This document shows, in pieces, positions 55,952 through 64,000 of a DNA stretch of 64,000 nucleotides. Below the pieces are notes generated by a model. The model ran no database searches, had not been told where the DNA came from, and saw only the letters and a list, made by a program, of their open reading frames with translations. Source of the DNA: Actinoplanes regularis (GTDB taxonomy: Bacteria; Actinomycetota; Actinomycetes; Mycobacteriales; Micromonosporaceae); NCBI RefSeq assembly GCF_900188005.1, contig NZ_FZNR01000007.1, positions 124,001 through 188,000 on the forward strand, written 5' to 3'. The translations under genes were made by a program, and so were the position numbers. Each line of letters begins with the position of its first letter. The stretch's first letter is position 1.

Positions 55952-57055
55952 TCACCGCCCAGCGAGCTCCGAACGCACCAGCTCCAGCAGTCGCCCCAGC
56001 CAGTTGGTGCCGCGCGAACTCCAGTACCGCGGGCCCCCGTCGGTGTAGATCAGCCGGGCGTCGCCGGTCTCTTGCAACCGCCGTGCCATCGCCGGATGCC
56101 GGTCGAACTTGTCCCGCAGGAGCGCGGCCATCACCCCGAGCCGGACCGCCGGCCAGTTGTCGCGCCGGGGCGCCTTCTCGGCGGTGACCCGGGCGTCGAA
56201 GCCGCGCACAGCGGCGGCGATCCGGTCGCGCCAGTCCGCGTCGTCAGTGGACAGCGCCCAGTAGGCATGCATGACGGTGGGGTACTCCCGCCCGCCGTGC
56301 ACGACCGGCGCCGGATAGTCGATCTGCAGCACCTCCAGACCCGGCGGGTCCGGCCAGCCCTGCGGGTAGACGTGCCCGCCCACCTGAAGCGGAACCGCGA
56401 TCGCCGTCTCCGGCCCGTCCGCCGTGTCCCGCTCCCGCGACTCGGCGACACCGCGCTCGCGCCGGCGGAAGTACTCCAGCGCCTGCTCCCGCGCCCTGGG
56501 CGTCACGGTGAGCGTGCGATCCGGGCGCCGGGCCGGGATCGTCTCACCCGGCTCGGCGAGCAGGATCCGCACGGGTACGTCATTCCGGTCCATGTCGCCG
56601 AGCATGTAGATCCGCTGGTGCTCGGGCACCGCGTGGTACCGCTCGCGGACGATCTCCAGGTTGCTGCGGCTCGGCTCGGCGGCGTACGCGATCAGCGCGT
56701 CCCGGCAGCGCCCGGAGGAGTCCGGTCGATCATTGAGCCGGTCCACCTCGTCGGCGAGGTCGGCGATCACCTGTTCGGGTGCCAGCCAGGACTCCAGCGA
56801 CGCCGGGCCGGCTGCGGTGCCGGAGACGATGATCTCCGAGTCCTCGGGAGGCGCCAGGGTCAGGGTGCCGTCGTCGAACGCGGCACGGAGGCCGTCGAAG
56901 TCGGACGACGTCCACTGCCAGATGACGACACCGTCGGCGTAGACGCGGAGGGTGGTCAGAACATGGTGGTCCCGTTCGCGGACGAAGATCAGGCGTTGCT
57001 GCCCCCGCACGACATCGTCATCGACGGTGCGCCAGGTCGCAGTGGTGTCCGGCAT
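55952..57055 (-). CDS. NADAR-domain protein with N-terminal beta domain
   Basis: A 367-residue protein. Residues about 240-365 resemble NADAR/YbiA N-glycosidases: YPTVMHAYWALST, IRAAV-like RIAAAVRGFDARVTAEKAPRRDNWPAVRLGVMAALLRDKFDRHPAMARRLQETGDARLIYTDGGPRYWSSRGTNWLGRLLELVRSEL. In canonical NADAR proteins the first motif carries a Glu (where Met262 is) and a Lys a few residues later (Ser/Thr here), so the usual catalytic residues appear changed. Residues 1-180 form an uncharacterised beta-rich domain beginning MPDTTATWRTVDDDVVRGQQRLIFVRERDHHVLTTLRVYADGVVIWQW. Function may be binding rather than hydrolysis. Confidence 0.7.
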   Translation of the reverse strand: MPDTTATWRTVDDDVVRGQQRLIFVRERDHHVLTTLRVYADGVVIWQWTSSDFDGLRAAFDDGTLTLAPPEDSEIIVSGTAAGPASLESWLAPEQVIADLADEVDRLNDRPDSSGRCRDALIAYAAEPSRSNLEIVRERYHAVPEHQRIYMLGDMDRNDVPVRILLAEPGETIPARRPDRTLTVTPRAREQALEYFRRRERGVAESRERDTADGPETAIAVPLQVGGHVYPQGWPDPPGLEVLQIDYPAPVVHGGREYPTVMHAYWALSTDDADWRDRIAAAVRGFDARVTAEKAPRRDNWPAVRLGVMAALLRDKFDRHPAMARRLQETGDARLIYTDGGPRYWSSRGTNWLGRLLELVRSELAGR

Positions 57056-57104
57056 ACGGCGAGCCTATCGATCTCCGCCGATCAGTCGGGCCCAGCGGTC
57101 GAAC

Positions 57105-57515
57105 CTAGTCGCTCTTGGACCAGGTGGGGCCCTGCTCGGTCCAGGTGACACCCTTGTTGCGGCAGAGACAGAAGGGGTGACCGACGGGGTCGGTGTAGAC
57201 CCGCCAGCCGAACCCGTCGGGGCCGATGGAGTCCTGTCGCAGAGTCGCGCCGAGGGCCAGGACGCGGTTCTGCTCAGCTTCGATGTCGTCCACCTCGAAG
57301 TCGAGATGGAACTGCTTGGGGTGCTCCCGGTCGGGCCACTGCGGGGCGCGGTAGTCATCCACCCTGATGAAGGCCAGCTCGATCTCGCTGAACCGGATGC
57401 CGGCCCAGTTCTCGTCGCTGCCCGCCTTGACCTGGCGACCTGTCACCTCGGCGTAGAAGGCCGCCAGCTTCATCGTGTCCGGGCAGTCGATGATGAAATC
57501 GGTGAGTCGCAGCAT
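57105..57515 (-). CDS. VOC-family (glyoxalase-like) protein
   Basis: A 136-residue protein with paired beta-alpha-beta-beta-beta halves: LTDFIIDCPDTMKLAAFYAEVTGRQV, IRFSEIELAFIRVDDYRAPQWPDREHPKQFHLDFEVDDIEAEQNRVLALGATLRQDSIGPDGFGWRVYTDPVGHPFCLCR. This is the Glyoxalase-like domain form with His (QFHLDF) and DPVGHPFCL. Such proteins act in detoxification, ring cleavage or antibiotic binding; the substrate is not evident. ATG 57515 is the start. It stands just upstream of the NADAR gene on the same strand, about 50 bases away. Confidence 0.88.
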   Translation of the reverse strand: MLRLTDFIIDCPDTMKLAAFYAEVTGRQVKAGSDENWAGIRFSEIELAFIRVDDYRAPQWPDREHPKQFHLDFEVDDIEAEQNRVLALGATLRQDSIGPDGFGWRVYTDPVGHPFCLCRNKGVTWTEQGPTWSKSD

Positions 57516-57638
57516 CAGCCGATCTTGCCACAGGACTGCCGAGTCGGGCTGAGGGAGAACTCCAGCGGCGGCCTGGTGGCTGTTGACATGCGGGAAAGGG
57601 CTTTCTAGCGTCGGGATTCCATCGATTGTGAGGAATCA

Positions 57639-58817
57639 ATGAGACGGCGCACCCTGATCTCGCTCCCGGCCGCGACCCTCGCCGCCACCCCCGCCCTGAC
57701 CGACCCCGACCCGGCCGGCGACGCTGCCGCGGCCGCCGGTTTCGAGAGCCCGGCCGTCCTCGACGGCAACCTGCCGGTCTTCTATGAGCGGCTCAAGGAC
57801 GAGCTCGACTTCCCGCTCGCCTGGCCGAACAGCCGCGAACGGGACTTCCGCTCCTGGAAGCGCCGCGCCCGCGCCCAGGTCGAGGAGCTGCTCTGGCAGC
57901 CCGAGGACCGCACCCCCTTCGATGCCGAGATCGTCGACGAGCAGCAAGGGGACGGCCTTCGCCGGCGACAGCTGATCTTCAACGTGACCCGGCACAGCCG
58001 GGTCCGGGCCACCATGCTCGTCCCCGACGGGCCCGGGCCGTTCCCGGCCGCGCTGCTGCTGCACGACCACGGCGCGAAGTTCGACATCGGCAAGGAGAAG
58101 ATGATCGAACCCTGGTACGACGACACCCGGCTCACCTCCGCGCGGGCGTGGGCCACGAAGTACTTCAGCGGCCGGTTCGTCGGCGACCAACTGGCCGCCC
58201 GGGGCTACGCCGTCCTCGCCGTCGACGCTCTGGGCTGGGGCGACCGGGGCGGCGTCAGCTACGACGGACAGCAGGCTCTGGCCGCGAACCTCTTCAACCT
58301 GGGCTCCTCACCGGCCGGCCTGATGGCCCGCGAGGACATGCGCGCGGCCGCGCTGCTCGCCGGCCTGCCCGAGGTGGACGAGCACCGGATAGCGGCGGTC
58401 GGCTTCTCCATGGGCGGCTACCGGGCGTGGCAGGTGGCTGCCCTCTCCGGCCACATCGCGGCGACCGTCTCGGCCTGCTGGATGACCGGGCTGAAGGAGA
58501 TGATGGTCCCGGGCAACAACACGCTGCGCGGACAGTCGGCGTTCTACATGCTGCACCCGGGCCTCTTCCGCCACCTCGACCTCCCGGACGTGGCCTCGAT
58601 CGCCGCGCCACGCCCGATGTTCGTGCTGGACGGGGAGACGGATCCGCTCTTCAGCGCGGCGGGGCGCGAGGTGGCGTACCGGAAGATGGGTCTGGTCTGG
58701 GCCGCGCAGCGCGCCCAGGACCGGCTGCGGACCCAGGTCTGGCCCGGCCTCGGCCATGTCTTCGTCGAGGAGATGCAGGAGGCGGCCTTCACCTGGCTGG
58801 ACCGCTGGCTGCGCTGA
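57639..58817 (+). CDS. Secreted alpha/beta hydrolase (acetylxylan-esterase-like)
   Basis: A 392-residue hydrolase with an N-terminal export-like stretch (RRRTLISLPAATLAATPALT) and an alpha/beta-hydrolase core: oxyanion LLLHDHG, nucleophile GFSMGG at about 254, acid in LDGETDPLF and base His in GLGHVFVEEMQEAAFTWL. It fits the large Abhydrolase_7/acetylxylan-esterase group, whose members deacetylate polysaccharides or cleave dienelactones. ATG 57639 is the only good start, though the ribosome site (GTGAGGAATCA) is weak. It is convergent with the acyltransferase gene. Confidence 0.8.
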   Translation: MRRRTLISLPAATLAATPALTDPDPAGDAAAAAGFESPAVLDGNLPVFYERLKDELDFPLAWPNSRERDFRSWKRRARAQVEELLWQPEDRTPFDAEIVDEQQGDGLRRRQLIFNVTRHSRVRATMLVPDGPGPFPAALLLHDHGAKFDIGKEKMIEPWYDDTRLTSARAWATKYFSGRFVGDQLAARGYAVLAVDALGWGDRGGVSYDGQQALAANLFNLGSSPAGLMAREDMRAAALLAGLPEVDEHRIAAVGFSMGGYRAWQVAALSGHIAATVSACWMTGLKEMMVPGNNTLRGQSAFYMLHPGLFRHLDLPDVASIAAPRPMFVLDGETDPLFSAAGREVAYRKMGLVWAAQRAQDRLRTQVWPGLGHVFVEEMQEAAFTWLDRWLR

Positions 58818-58827
58818 TCGCGCGGCG

Positions 58828-60000
58828 TCACAGCGTCTCCTTCAGCCTGGTGGGCTCGCTGACCCCATCCTGTCGCGCCCGGGCCCGGCGGCCGAGTAGC
58901 TGAGCGGGGGTTTCCACGTAACGGTGAGTCAGCCAGGAGAGCCCGAACACCGCGCTCAGGTAACAGCCAGCGATCACCGGGCCGGGCAGCGCCGACTCCA
59001 GGAACCGGTGCCCGATCTGGATCAGCACGTGGTGGATCAGGTAGATCGAGTAGCTGAGAACCCCGATCAAGGACAACCACCTGGGCGTACGACGTTCGCG
59101 GCAGAGCCGCCCGATCGCGAACGCCCCGCCGAAGACCAGCAGGGTGATCACCGACCGGGCGACGTACCGCGGGGTCACCGCGCCGAGCGCGTGCAGTTCC
59201 GCGATCCAGTTGGCCAGCAGCGCCCCGGCCACCACGGTGATCGCCAGAATCGCCGGCCACCAGTCGGTCTGCCCCCGGTCCGCGCGATAGATCGCGGTGC
59301 CGGTGAACATCACCGCGACGATCAGCAGACCGTCCCACCGGTGCGCCGGATCCTGACCGATCGCGAGCAGCGCCACGACCAGCCCGCCGAGCAGCAGCCC
59401 GCCCGCGACGCTCGCGGCCCGACGCCCCGAGATGACAAGACCGAGACCGATCATGAGTACGACCGCGGCGAGCGGCACCAGCCCGGGACGCGGCCCGGCG
59501 AGCGGCGCGGTCGCCACCGCCAGCACGGCGAGCAGCACCGCGATCGGCCCGCTCGCCCGGTGCAGCCGGACCGTGAACAGCGCGGTGACCAGCAGGTAGA
59601 AGACCATCTCGTAGGAGAGTGTCCAGAGCACCGGGGTCACCAGCGGCACGTCCAGCAGGAACGGCAGCATCGTCGCGTGCCCGGCCGCCGCGGTCACCGG
59701 CTGTGATGTCGTGTAGCCGCCCAGGAGGACCACGGCGGCGATCGCGACCAGGTACATCGGGTAGAGCCGGAGGGCCCGGCTGATCCAGAACGCCCGCAGA
59801 TCGCCGTGCTGTTCCAGCGAGGCCGGGATGATGTAGCCGCTGACCAGGAAGAACAGCATGACTCCGGCGGGGCCCGCGTGCAGCCACTCGCCGGTCACCG
59901 CGCGTAGATCGGTGAACACGTACCGGGTCAGGTGGGCGTAGACGACGAGCAGGACCGCTACGGCGCGTAGTCCGTCAAGCCATCCCCACCGTCCGGACAT
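58828..60000 (-). CDS. Acyltransferase-3 family membrane protein
   Basis: A 390-residue, ten-helix acyltransferase (AT3/OafA-like): WGWLDGLRAVAVLLVVYAHLTRYVF with the conserved His near residue 22, VMLFFLVSGYIIPASLE, ISRALRLYPMYLVAIA and YEMVFYLLVT. Such enzymes move acyl groups onto cell-surface sugars, lipids or antibiotics. The ATG at 60000 starts right at the family N-terminus; the frame is open to 60039. It is divergent from the propeller-like gene. Confidence 0.9.
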   Translation of the reverse strand: MSGRWGWLDGLRAVAVLLVVYAHLTRYVFTDLRAVTGEWLHAGPAGVMLFFLVSGYIIPASLEQHGDLRAFWISRALRLYPMYLVAIAAVVLLGGYTTSQPVTAAAGHATMLPFLLDVPLVTPVLWTLSYEMVFYLLVTALFTVRLHRASGPIAVLLAVLAVATAPLAGPRPGLVPLAAVVLMIGLGLVISGRRAASVAGGLLLGGLVVALLAIGQDPAHRWDGLLIVAVMFTGTAIYRADRGQTDWWPAILAITVVAGALLANWIAELHALGAVTPRYVARSVITLLVFGGAFAIGRLCRERRTPRWLSLIGVLSYSIYLIHHVLIQIGHRFLESALPGPVIAGCYLSAVFGLSWLTHRYVETPAQLLGRRARARQDGVSEPTRLKETL

Positions 60001-60112
60001 CGGGCCACCATAGTCAGCCCCGGCCCGGATGCAAAACAACCGGCGCCGGCCAAGCGGGCCAACCTCCAGCAGGCAACCACGGGATCATCTGTGGCGGCAT
60101 TAGGCTGCGGCG

Positions 60113-61099
60113 GTGCGCCCCGTCATGATCGCCGACGTCGCTCTCCCGCCCGTCCGCTCGATCAGCCAGGCCGCCGGAGTCGGGTGGTTGGTCACCCACG
60201 CGGCGGAGTCCTCAGCGACGGTTCTGGACGCCGGCCTTCGCATCGTCACGCGTTTCGATGCGCCGGTGCGGGCGCAGAGGTTCATGGCCAGTGCCGGCCA
60301 GCGGCACCTGGCGGCGGTGACCCTCGACGAACTCGTCGTCTGTGACCACCTCGGTCAGGTTCTGTGGCGCCGCGAGCATTCGATCCCGCGCGCCGGGCTG
60401 CCCTGCACGCCGAACTGCCATCTCGACGCCCAGGGTGTGCTGTGGGTCTACCTGCCGACCGGTGACGAGTTGGTCGCCTACGACGCGGCAACCGGTGCCG
60501 AGCTTGACCGTGCCCGGCTGGATTCCTCGGTAGGCGCGGCGTATTTCTTCCCTCACCCGGACGGAGAACGGCTCGGACTGCACGTCGGCATGGGGCAGGA
60601 CGCCCCGCTGAGTCACCTGGCCTGGCTCGCCGGCGGGCGAATCCACGGCCGTGATCTTCCCGGCCCGTTCCTCAACGGGTTCACTTCCGCCGGCGATCGG
60701 TACCTGGCCCTGCCGCACGGCGACGTGGCGGAGATCGCCATGCGGACCGTGTCCACCGGCGCGATCGTCGTCGCCCGCGGCTCCACGGAGATCGAGGGCC
60801 GCACCGGCGACAGCGATCACCGCCTGATGGAGGCGGCAGCACTGGTCAGCGACGACTTCGTCCTCGTGGCGGTCAACACCGACGACGACGGCGACTTCGA
60901 GAGGCACCTGCTGCTCTCCACCCGCAGCCTGCGTTGGCAGGCTGACGTCGACTACGACCTCGACATGACCCAGAACGCCATTGCCGCCACCGACGGCCAA
61001 GGCCGTTGGCTCACCAGAGGACCGGACGCCACCGTACGTCTGTGGCAACTCCCCGACCGCGTCACCGACGAGATACCCGGACAACTCGACCTCTGGTGA
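60113..61099 (+). CDS. Hypothetical beta-propeller-like protein
   Basis: A 328-residue soluble protein with a repeating pattern of short beta blades typical of WD40/YVTN-like propellers: FMASAGQRHLAAVTLDELVVCDHLGQVLWRREH, CTPNCHLDAQGVLWVYLPTGDELVAYDAATGAEL, LSHLAWLAGGRIH, AIAATDGQGRWLTRGPDATVRLWQLPD. No signal peptide. I do not recognise a specific family; binding to a partner protein or ligand is the usual role of such folds. It converges on the DUF1062 gene with a hairpin between. Confidence 0.6.
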   Translation: MRPVMIADVALPPVRSISQAAGVGWLVTHAAESSATVLDAGLRIVTRFDAPVRAQRFMASAGQRHLAAVTLDELVVCDHLGQVLWRREHSIPRAGLPCTPNCHLDAQGVLWVYLPTGDELVAYDAATGAELDRARLDSSVGAAYFFPHPDGERLGLHVGMGQDAPLSHLAWLAGGRIHGRDLPGPFLNGFTSAGDRYLALPHGDVAEIAMRTVSTGAIVVARGSTEIEGRTGDSDHRLMEAAALVSDDFVLVAVNTDDDGDFERHLLLSTRSLRWQADVDYDLDMTQNAIAATDGQGRWLTRGPDATVRLWQLPDRVTDEIPGQLDLW

Positions 61100-61146
61100 G
61101 ACAGATCCGTCAGCGCGGCGTGCCGAACGATCGGTCAAAGCCGGAC

Positions 61147-61182
61147 CCCGGGGGCGCAGGCGAACCGGCCTCCGCCCCCGGG
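61147..61182. terminator. Convergent hairpin terminator
   Basis: CCCGGGGGCGCAGG (61147-61160) pairs with CCTCCGCCCCCGGG (61169-61182) with one mismatch, between the converging propeller-like and DUF1062 genes. Confidence 0.75.
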
Positions 61183-61243
61183 ACTCTCGCCGTTCGAGTG
61201 CGCGGCCGTCAGCGGCCGTGACTCTCAGCGCGAGAGATGTGAA

Positions 61244-61813
61244 TCAGCCTGCCGAACCCCTCGCCATCGCGATGAAAGTGAATCCGAGGGTCCTGGGCCG
61301 GCGCAGGGAGATGTCGCTCTTGATCCGTCGTGGCACCTCGCTTCTGCTGCAGCCGAGGCCTTGTGCGATGAGCCGGTCCGGGCGAACCGGCACCGGATCC
61401 TCGAAGTTGACCGCCACCTGCCAAGGCCACGCCTCGTCGAGCCCTACGGGCAACGGGTCCAGTTCCCAGGCCCCCTGCCAGTCCAGCGCGAGCCCATGGC
61501 GCCGAAGGAACAGCGGGTCGAGCAGTGTGGCCGCCACGAGCTTCGGATCGTTGGCGTGGTAGCCATCGAGCAACGCCGGATCGATGGATCTGACCGTTGC
61601 TCGCTCGTGCACGGGGAGCTTGCTCGTCCGATCGCAGGAGACGCAACGGACGAGAAGCCACACGTCCAGCAGTTTGCCGTTGGCGTTGGCGCGGAATCTG
61701 CCCTTGCCCGTGGTGGCCGACTTCGATGGGCAGTCCAGGCACCGCCACGACAGCAGGGGCAGCCTGGTCCTGCGGACGATCCAGGGCAGCACGATATGAG
61801 GTTGTGAAGACAT
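61244..61813 (-). CDS. DUF1062 domain protein
   Basis: A 189-residue protein matching the DUF1062 pattern: a Zn-ribbon-like start (WRCLDCPSKSATTGKGRFRANANGKLLDVWLLVRCVSCDRTSKLPVHERATVRSIDPALLDGYHANDPKLV) with paired CxxC motifs, then a helical domain ending RPRTLGFTFIAMARGSAG. RANANGKLLDVWL is the family hallmark. It probably binds zinc; function is unknown. The ATG at 61813 follows GAAGGTTCATC-type sequence without a strong ribosome site. Confidence 0.85.
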   Translation of the reverse strand: MSSQPHIVLPWIVRRTRLPLLSWRCLDCPSKSATTGKGRFRANANGKLLDVWLLVRCVSCDRTSKLPVHERATVRSIDPALLDGYHANDPKLVAATLLDPLFLRRHGLALDWQGAWELDPLPVGLDEAWPWQVAVNFEDPVPVRPDRLIAQGLGCSRSEVPRRIKSDISLRRPRTLGFTFIAMARGSAG

Positions 61814-62333
61814 GATGAACCTTCTGAAGACCTGACTCGAGGCCGATAGCGCGCGGCCTCAATCGCTGCATTGACGGGCGCACGCGGGCAGCCCGGCAGG
61901 ACCGACGAGGGCGTCGGCCTGCGGATGCATGGAGAAACGTCAGGTCTACAGAGCAGGCGGGGTCACGCGGTTTGTCCTGTCCTCACTACGAAGGGGCACG
62001 GGCAACCTATGGGAACGCGGCACCGCTCACAAACGGATTTTCCAGGGTTCGTTCGTGGACCACCCGGGTGCCGAACCCTCGCGTGTAGACCTCGCGCGGC
62101 GTTCAAGGCGTTCGTGGTGCGTGAGATCCGGCCCTTGCAGGTGTCCGCCGCCACGTCGAACGGAACATCCTCGGAAATTGCCCGCAGATCGACCGTCGTC
62201 GTCCCCGCTCGTCGTCCGTGGAGGTTATCCACAGAAATGCGAGGGGTGTTTGCGGTGGCAGCTGTGCTGTGACGACAATGGCAGTCCGGAGGGGGAGCCA
62301 AAATCGATCAACGTGATTCGGGGGAGTGGGCCG
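61814..62333. other. Non-coding or degraded interval before the WXG100-like remnant
   Basis: No frame carries a recognisable protein. Composition drops below the neighbours. A perfect DnaA-box-like TTATCCACA is at 62225-62233, but it is single and there is no AT-rich unwinding region, so an origin is unlikely. This may be a decayed gene or promoter space. Confidence 0.4.
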
Positions 62334-62590
62334 ATGCCGGGACGAGTACTCTCGACTGATCAGGCCAGGCTGGCGATCATCAACGGTGGGCTCACCGACC
62401 AGATTTCGCAGTTCGAAGCGCGGTGTCCAACCCGGACACGTGGGGCGGTCTGCTGCCCTAGCGGTTCCGTGATGAGACGTGGCCGGAGACGAAGGCCGCG
62501 CTCGACAAGGCCAAGCAGGAATTAGATCAATTGCGCGAGCAGCCTCAGAAGATCGCGCAGAACGTCAGGACCGCCAGCGGCAGATCATAA
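62334..62590 (+). pseudogene. Broken WXG100-like small helical protein gene
   Basis: An ATG at 62334, eight bases after GGGGGAG, opens LSTDQARLAIINGGLTDQISQFEA. After about 62422 the reading continues in another frame as VSNPDTWGGLLP, then a TAG at 62459-62461, then RFRDETWPETKAALDKAKQELDQLREQPQKIAQNVRTASGRS and a stop at 62588-62590. Read together (about 85 residues) it is a helix-turn-helix hairpin with a central WGG, as in WXG100/ESAT-6-like proteins, interrupted by one frameshift (a missing base) and one nonsense codon. It ends 45 bases before the kinase gene. Confidence 0.65.
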
Positions 62591-62635
62591 TCGGTCGCCT
62601 TTGCCGATCTGATCAATTTCGGAAAGGGTATCGGG

Positions 62636-64000
62636 ATGGGCGATCAGGAGGCGCTCGGCCGGGAATACCTGCTGCACGAGGAGATCGGACGCGGCGCGCT
62701 CGCGGTCGTCCGGCGGGCCACGCGGCGCTCCGGCGGGCCACCACTCGCGGCCAAACTGCTGCGGCCCGAACTGGCCGGGGACCGCCGGATCCGCGAGCTC
62801 TTCCTGCGCGAGGAGGCCGCGCTGCGCGACCTCGACCATCCCAACATCGTCGGCCTGCGCGACCTGGTCGTCGAGGGCGGCTCCGTGGCCCTGCTGATGG
62901 ATTTCGTGGACGGTCCCGACCTGCGCCGCCACCTCGCCCAGCGCGGCGGCCGGCTCGGCGCGGCGGAGACCGCGGCGATCGCCGCGCAGGTGGCGGCCGC
63001 GCTCGCCGCCGCGCATGCCCAGGGCGTCGTCCATTTGGACCTCAAACCCGAAAACCTCCTCCTGGTACGTGGCAGTGAGCCGCCGATCGCCCGGGTGACC
63101 GACTTCGGGGTGGCGGTGCTGCTGCTGGACGCCGACCGGGGCGTGGCCGGGGGAACGCCCGGCTACACCGCACCTGAGATCTGGCACGGGGCCCCGCCGA
63201 CCACGGCGGCCGATGTGTACTCGATCGGCGTCCTGCTGGTCGAGCTGGTCACCGGCGACCTGCAGGGGAGCCCGGACGCGCTGCCCGCGGAGTTGGCCGG
63301 CCCGGCCCGGTCGTGTTTGCTGGCCGATCCACGGCAGCGGCCGACGGCGCGGCGGCTGGCCTCCTATCTACGCGACCTCGTCGCGTCCCGGGTGCTCGAC
63401 GACGGCGCGCCGTCACAGACGGGGACCGGGGCGGCTGGACCCGGGGCCGCTGTCTCCGGGACGGGTGGATCAGGGGCCGCTGCCACCGGGGCTGTTGTCT
63501 CCGGAGCCGCTGCTGTCTCCGGAGCTGCGGCGCAGGCAGTTCCCGAGCAGGTCTCCGTGTCCCAGCAGACCACGCTGCGCGGACCCGGACCCTCGGCTGG
63601 AGCTGGAGCGGGGGCCGGCCGCGGCGCCGAGACCGGGCCGTGGGCCGGGGCGTTCCCGGCCGCGCGGCTGGCCGGAACCGGCTCGGACGAGCCCGATCAC
63701 CTGGGACATTGGGCGGGGCAGCTCGCCGGGACACCCAGCGCCGGCGAGCAGGCGGCGGCCGTGGTGCGCGAGACCCGCTTGCGCCCGGGCGTGACCCCTC
63801 CCGTCGTACCGCCGAAAGCGCCGCGGGCCGGCGGTGAGTCGCCCCGGTGGCGCCGCGGGCCCCTCGTCACCCTCGGCGTGGTCGCCGCCGTCGCCGCGGC
63901 CCTGATCGGCGTCAACCTCGCCGAGGTCGCCGGTGAGCGGCCATCCCGGCCGGTCGCGGTGATCGGTGCGACCAGCGCCCCGCCGGCCTCCGAGAACGCA
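62636..64000 (+). CDS. Ser/Thr protein kinase with one membrane helix (3' partial)
   Basis: The frame from ATG 62636 (after GGAAAGGGTATCGGG) is open to the window end, 455 codons. The kinase domain has a glycine loop IGRGALAVV (17-25), catalytic Lys40 (LAAKLL), an Asp135 in VVHLDLKPENLLL, DFG at 156-158 and APE at 179-181. The HRD Arg is Leu (HLD), so this is a non-RD-type kinase. An Ala/Gly-rich juxtamembrane region follows and a TM helix at about 407-426 (VTLGVVAAVAAALIGVNL), with the extracellular part cut off. PASTA-type or other sensor domains cannot be judged. Confidence 0.85.
   Translation, partial: MGDQEALGREYLLHEEIGRGALAVVRRATRRSGGPPLAAKLLRPELAGDRRIRELFLREEAALRDLDHPNIVGLRDLVVEGGSVALLMDFVDGPDLRRHLAQRGGRLGAAETAAIAAQVAAALAAAHAQGVVHLDLKPENLLLVRGSEPPIARVTDFGVAVLLLDADRGVAGGTPGYTAPEIWHGAPPTTAADVYSIGVLLVELVTGDLQGSPDALPAELAGPARSCLLADPRQRPTARRLASYLRDLVASRVLDDGAPSQTGTGAAGPGAAVSGTGGSGAAATGAVVSGAAAVSGAAAQAVPEQVSVSQQTTLRGPGPSAGAGAGAGRGAETGPWAGAFPAARLAGTGSDEPDHLGHWAGQLAGTPSAGEQAAAVVRETRLRPGVTPPVVPPKAPRAGGESPRWRRGPLVTLGVVAAVAAALIGVNLAEVAGERPSRPVAVIGATSAPPASENA

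Noticed and set aside
62225..62233. DnaA box TTATCCACA as part of an origin
   Set aside because: It is a single box without clustering, AT-rich unwinding DNA, dnaA or dnaN; a 9-mer is expected by chance.
61929..62525. A plus-strand protein of about 198 residues before the kinase
   Set aside because: It crosses the WXG100-like remnant in the wrong frame, has no ribosome site and no protein-like segments.
62334..62590. Programmed frameshifting in the WXG100-like gene
   Set aside because: There is no slippery heptamer at the shift, and a nonsense codon 38 bases later would still stop translation.

Overview
The window is about 64 kb of very GC-rich DNA (well over 70% in the genes by eye). The families present point to an actinobacterium, most likely Micromonosporaceae (an Actinoplanes-like genome): an SCO5389-family protein, DUF6114/DUF6230 paired proteins, DUF2277, DUF6343, YcnI, a cydABDC operon, a SWIM/DUF6493-type pair and secreted GH18 and GH26 enzymes. 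That assignment is an inference from gene content, not a database match. I see no tRNA, rRNA, insertion sequence, prophage or CRISPR array.

Layout. 0-5 kb: a truncated membrane-protein end, a PAP2 phosphatase, DUF4265-like and SCO5389-family proteins, and a divergent FAD monooxygenase/TetR pair around a palindromic operator. 5.7-8.5 kb: a free-standing trpB-trpA pair with a GntR/UTRA regulator overlapping trpA, preceded by a perfect 21-bp-arm inverted repeat. 8.4-12.8 kb: a LolA-like anchored protein divergent from an OmpR-type two-component system, then a YcnI copper-type protein. 12.8-17.1 kb: DUF2277, a membrane diguanylate cyclase, and the DUF6230/DUF6114 pair. 17.5-23.2 kb: cydA-cydB-cydD-cydC (bd oxidase plus its thiol exporter). 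23.3-28.6 kb: a two-gene molybdenum hydroxylase and a lactate permease. 29-45 kb: an amidohydrolase, a ricin-lectin membrane protein, a MerR/VIT-VWA operon divergent from a cyclase, an M6-like protease, DUF6343, an APC permease, an M19 dipeptidase and a GH26 hydrolase. 45-64 kb: DUF6493-like/SWIM pair, a GT39 mannosyltransferase-like protein, pgi, an AlkZ-type protein, a chitinase, a NADAR-domain protein, VOC, a hydrolase, an acyltransferase, a propeller-like protein, DUF1062, a broken WXG100-like gene and a Ser/Thr kinase cut by the window end.

The most unusual content lies between the genes. About a dozen unrelated tandem-repeat arrays (units of 14 to about 150 bp) fill almost every long intergenic space from 1.3 to 45 kb, often starting within a few bases of a stop codon. 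Two of them (38570-39019 and 42890-43335) regenerate a canonical four-tract G-quadruplex motif in successive repeats, and the second has a higher-order structure (about 30-bp monomers in 92-bp trimers). One array has become part of a protein: the APC permease ends in a roughly 140-residue tail of 12-residue repeats encoded by a 36-bp unit.
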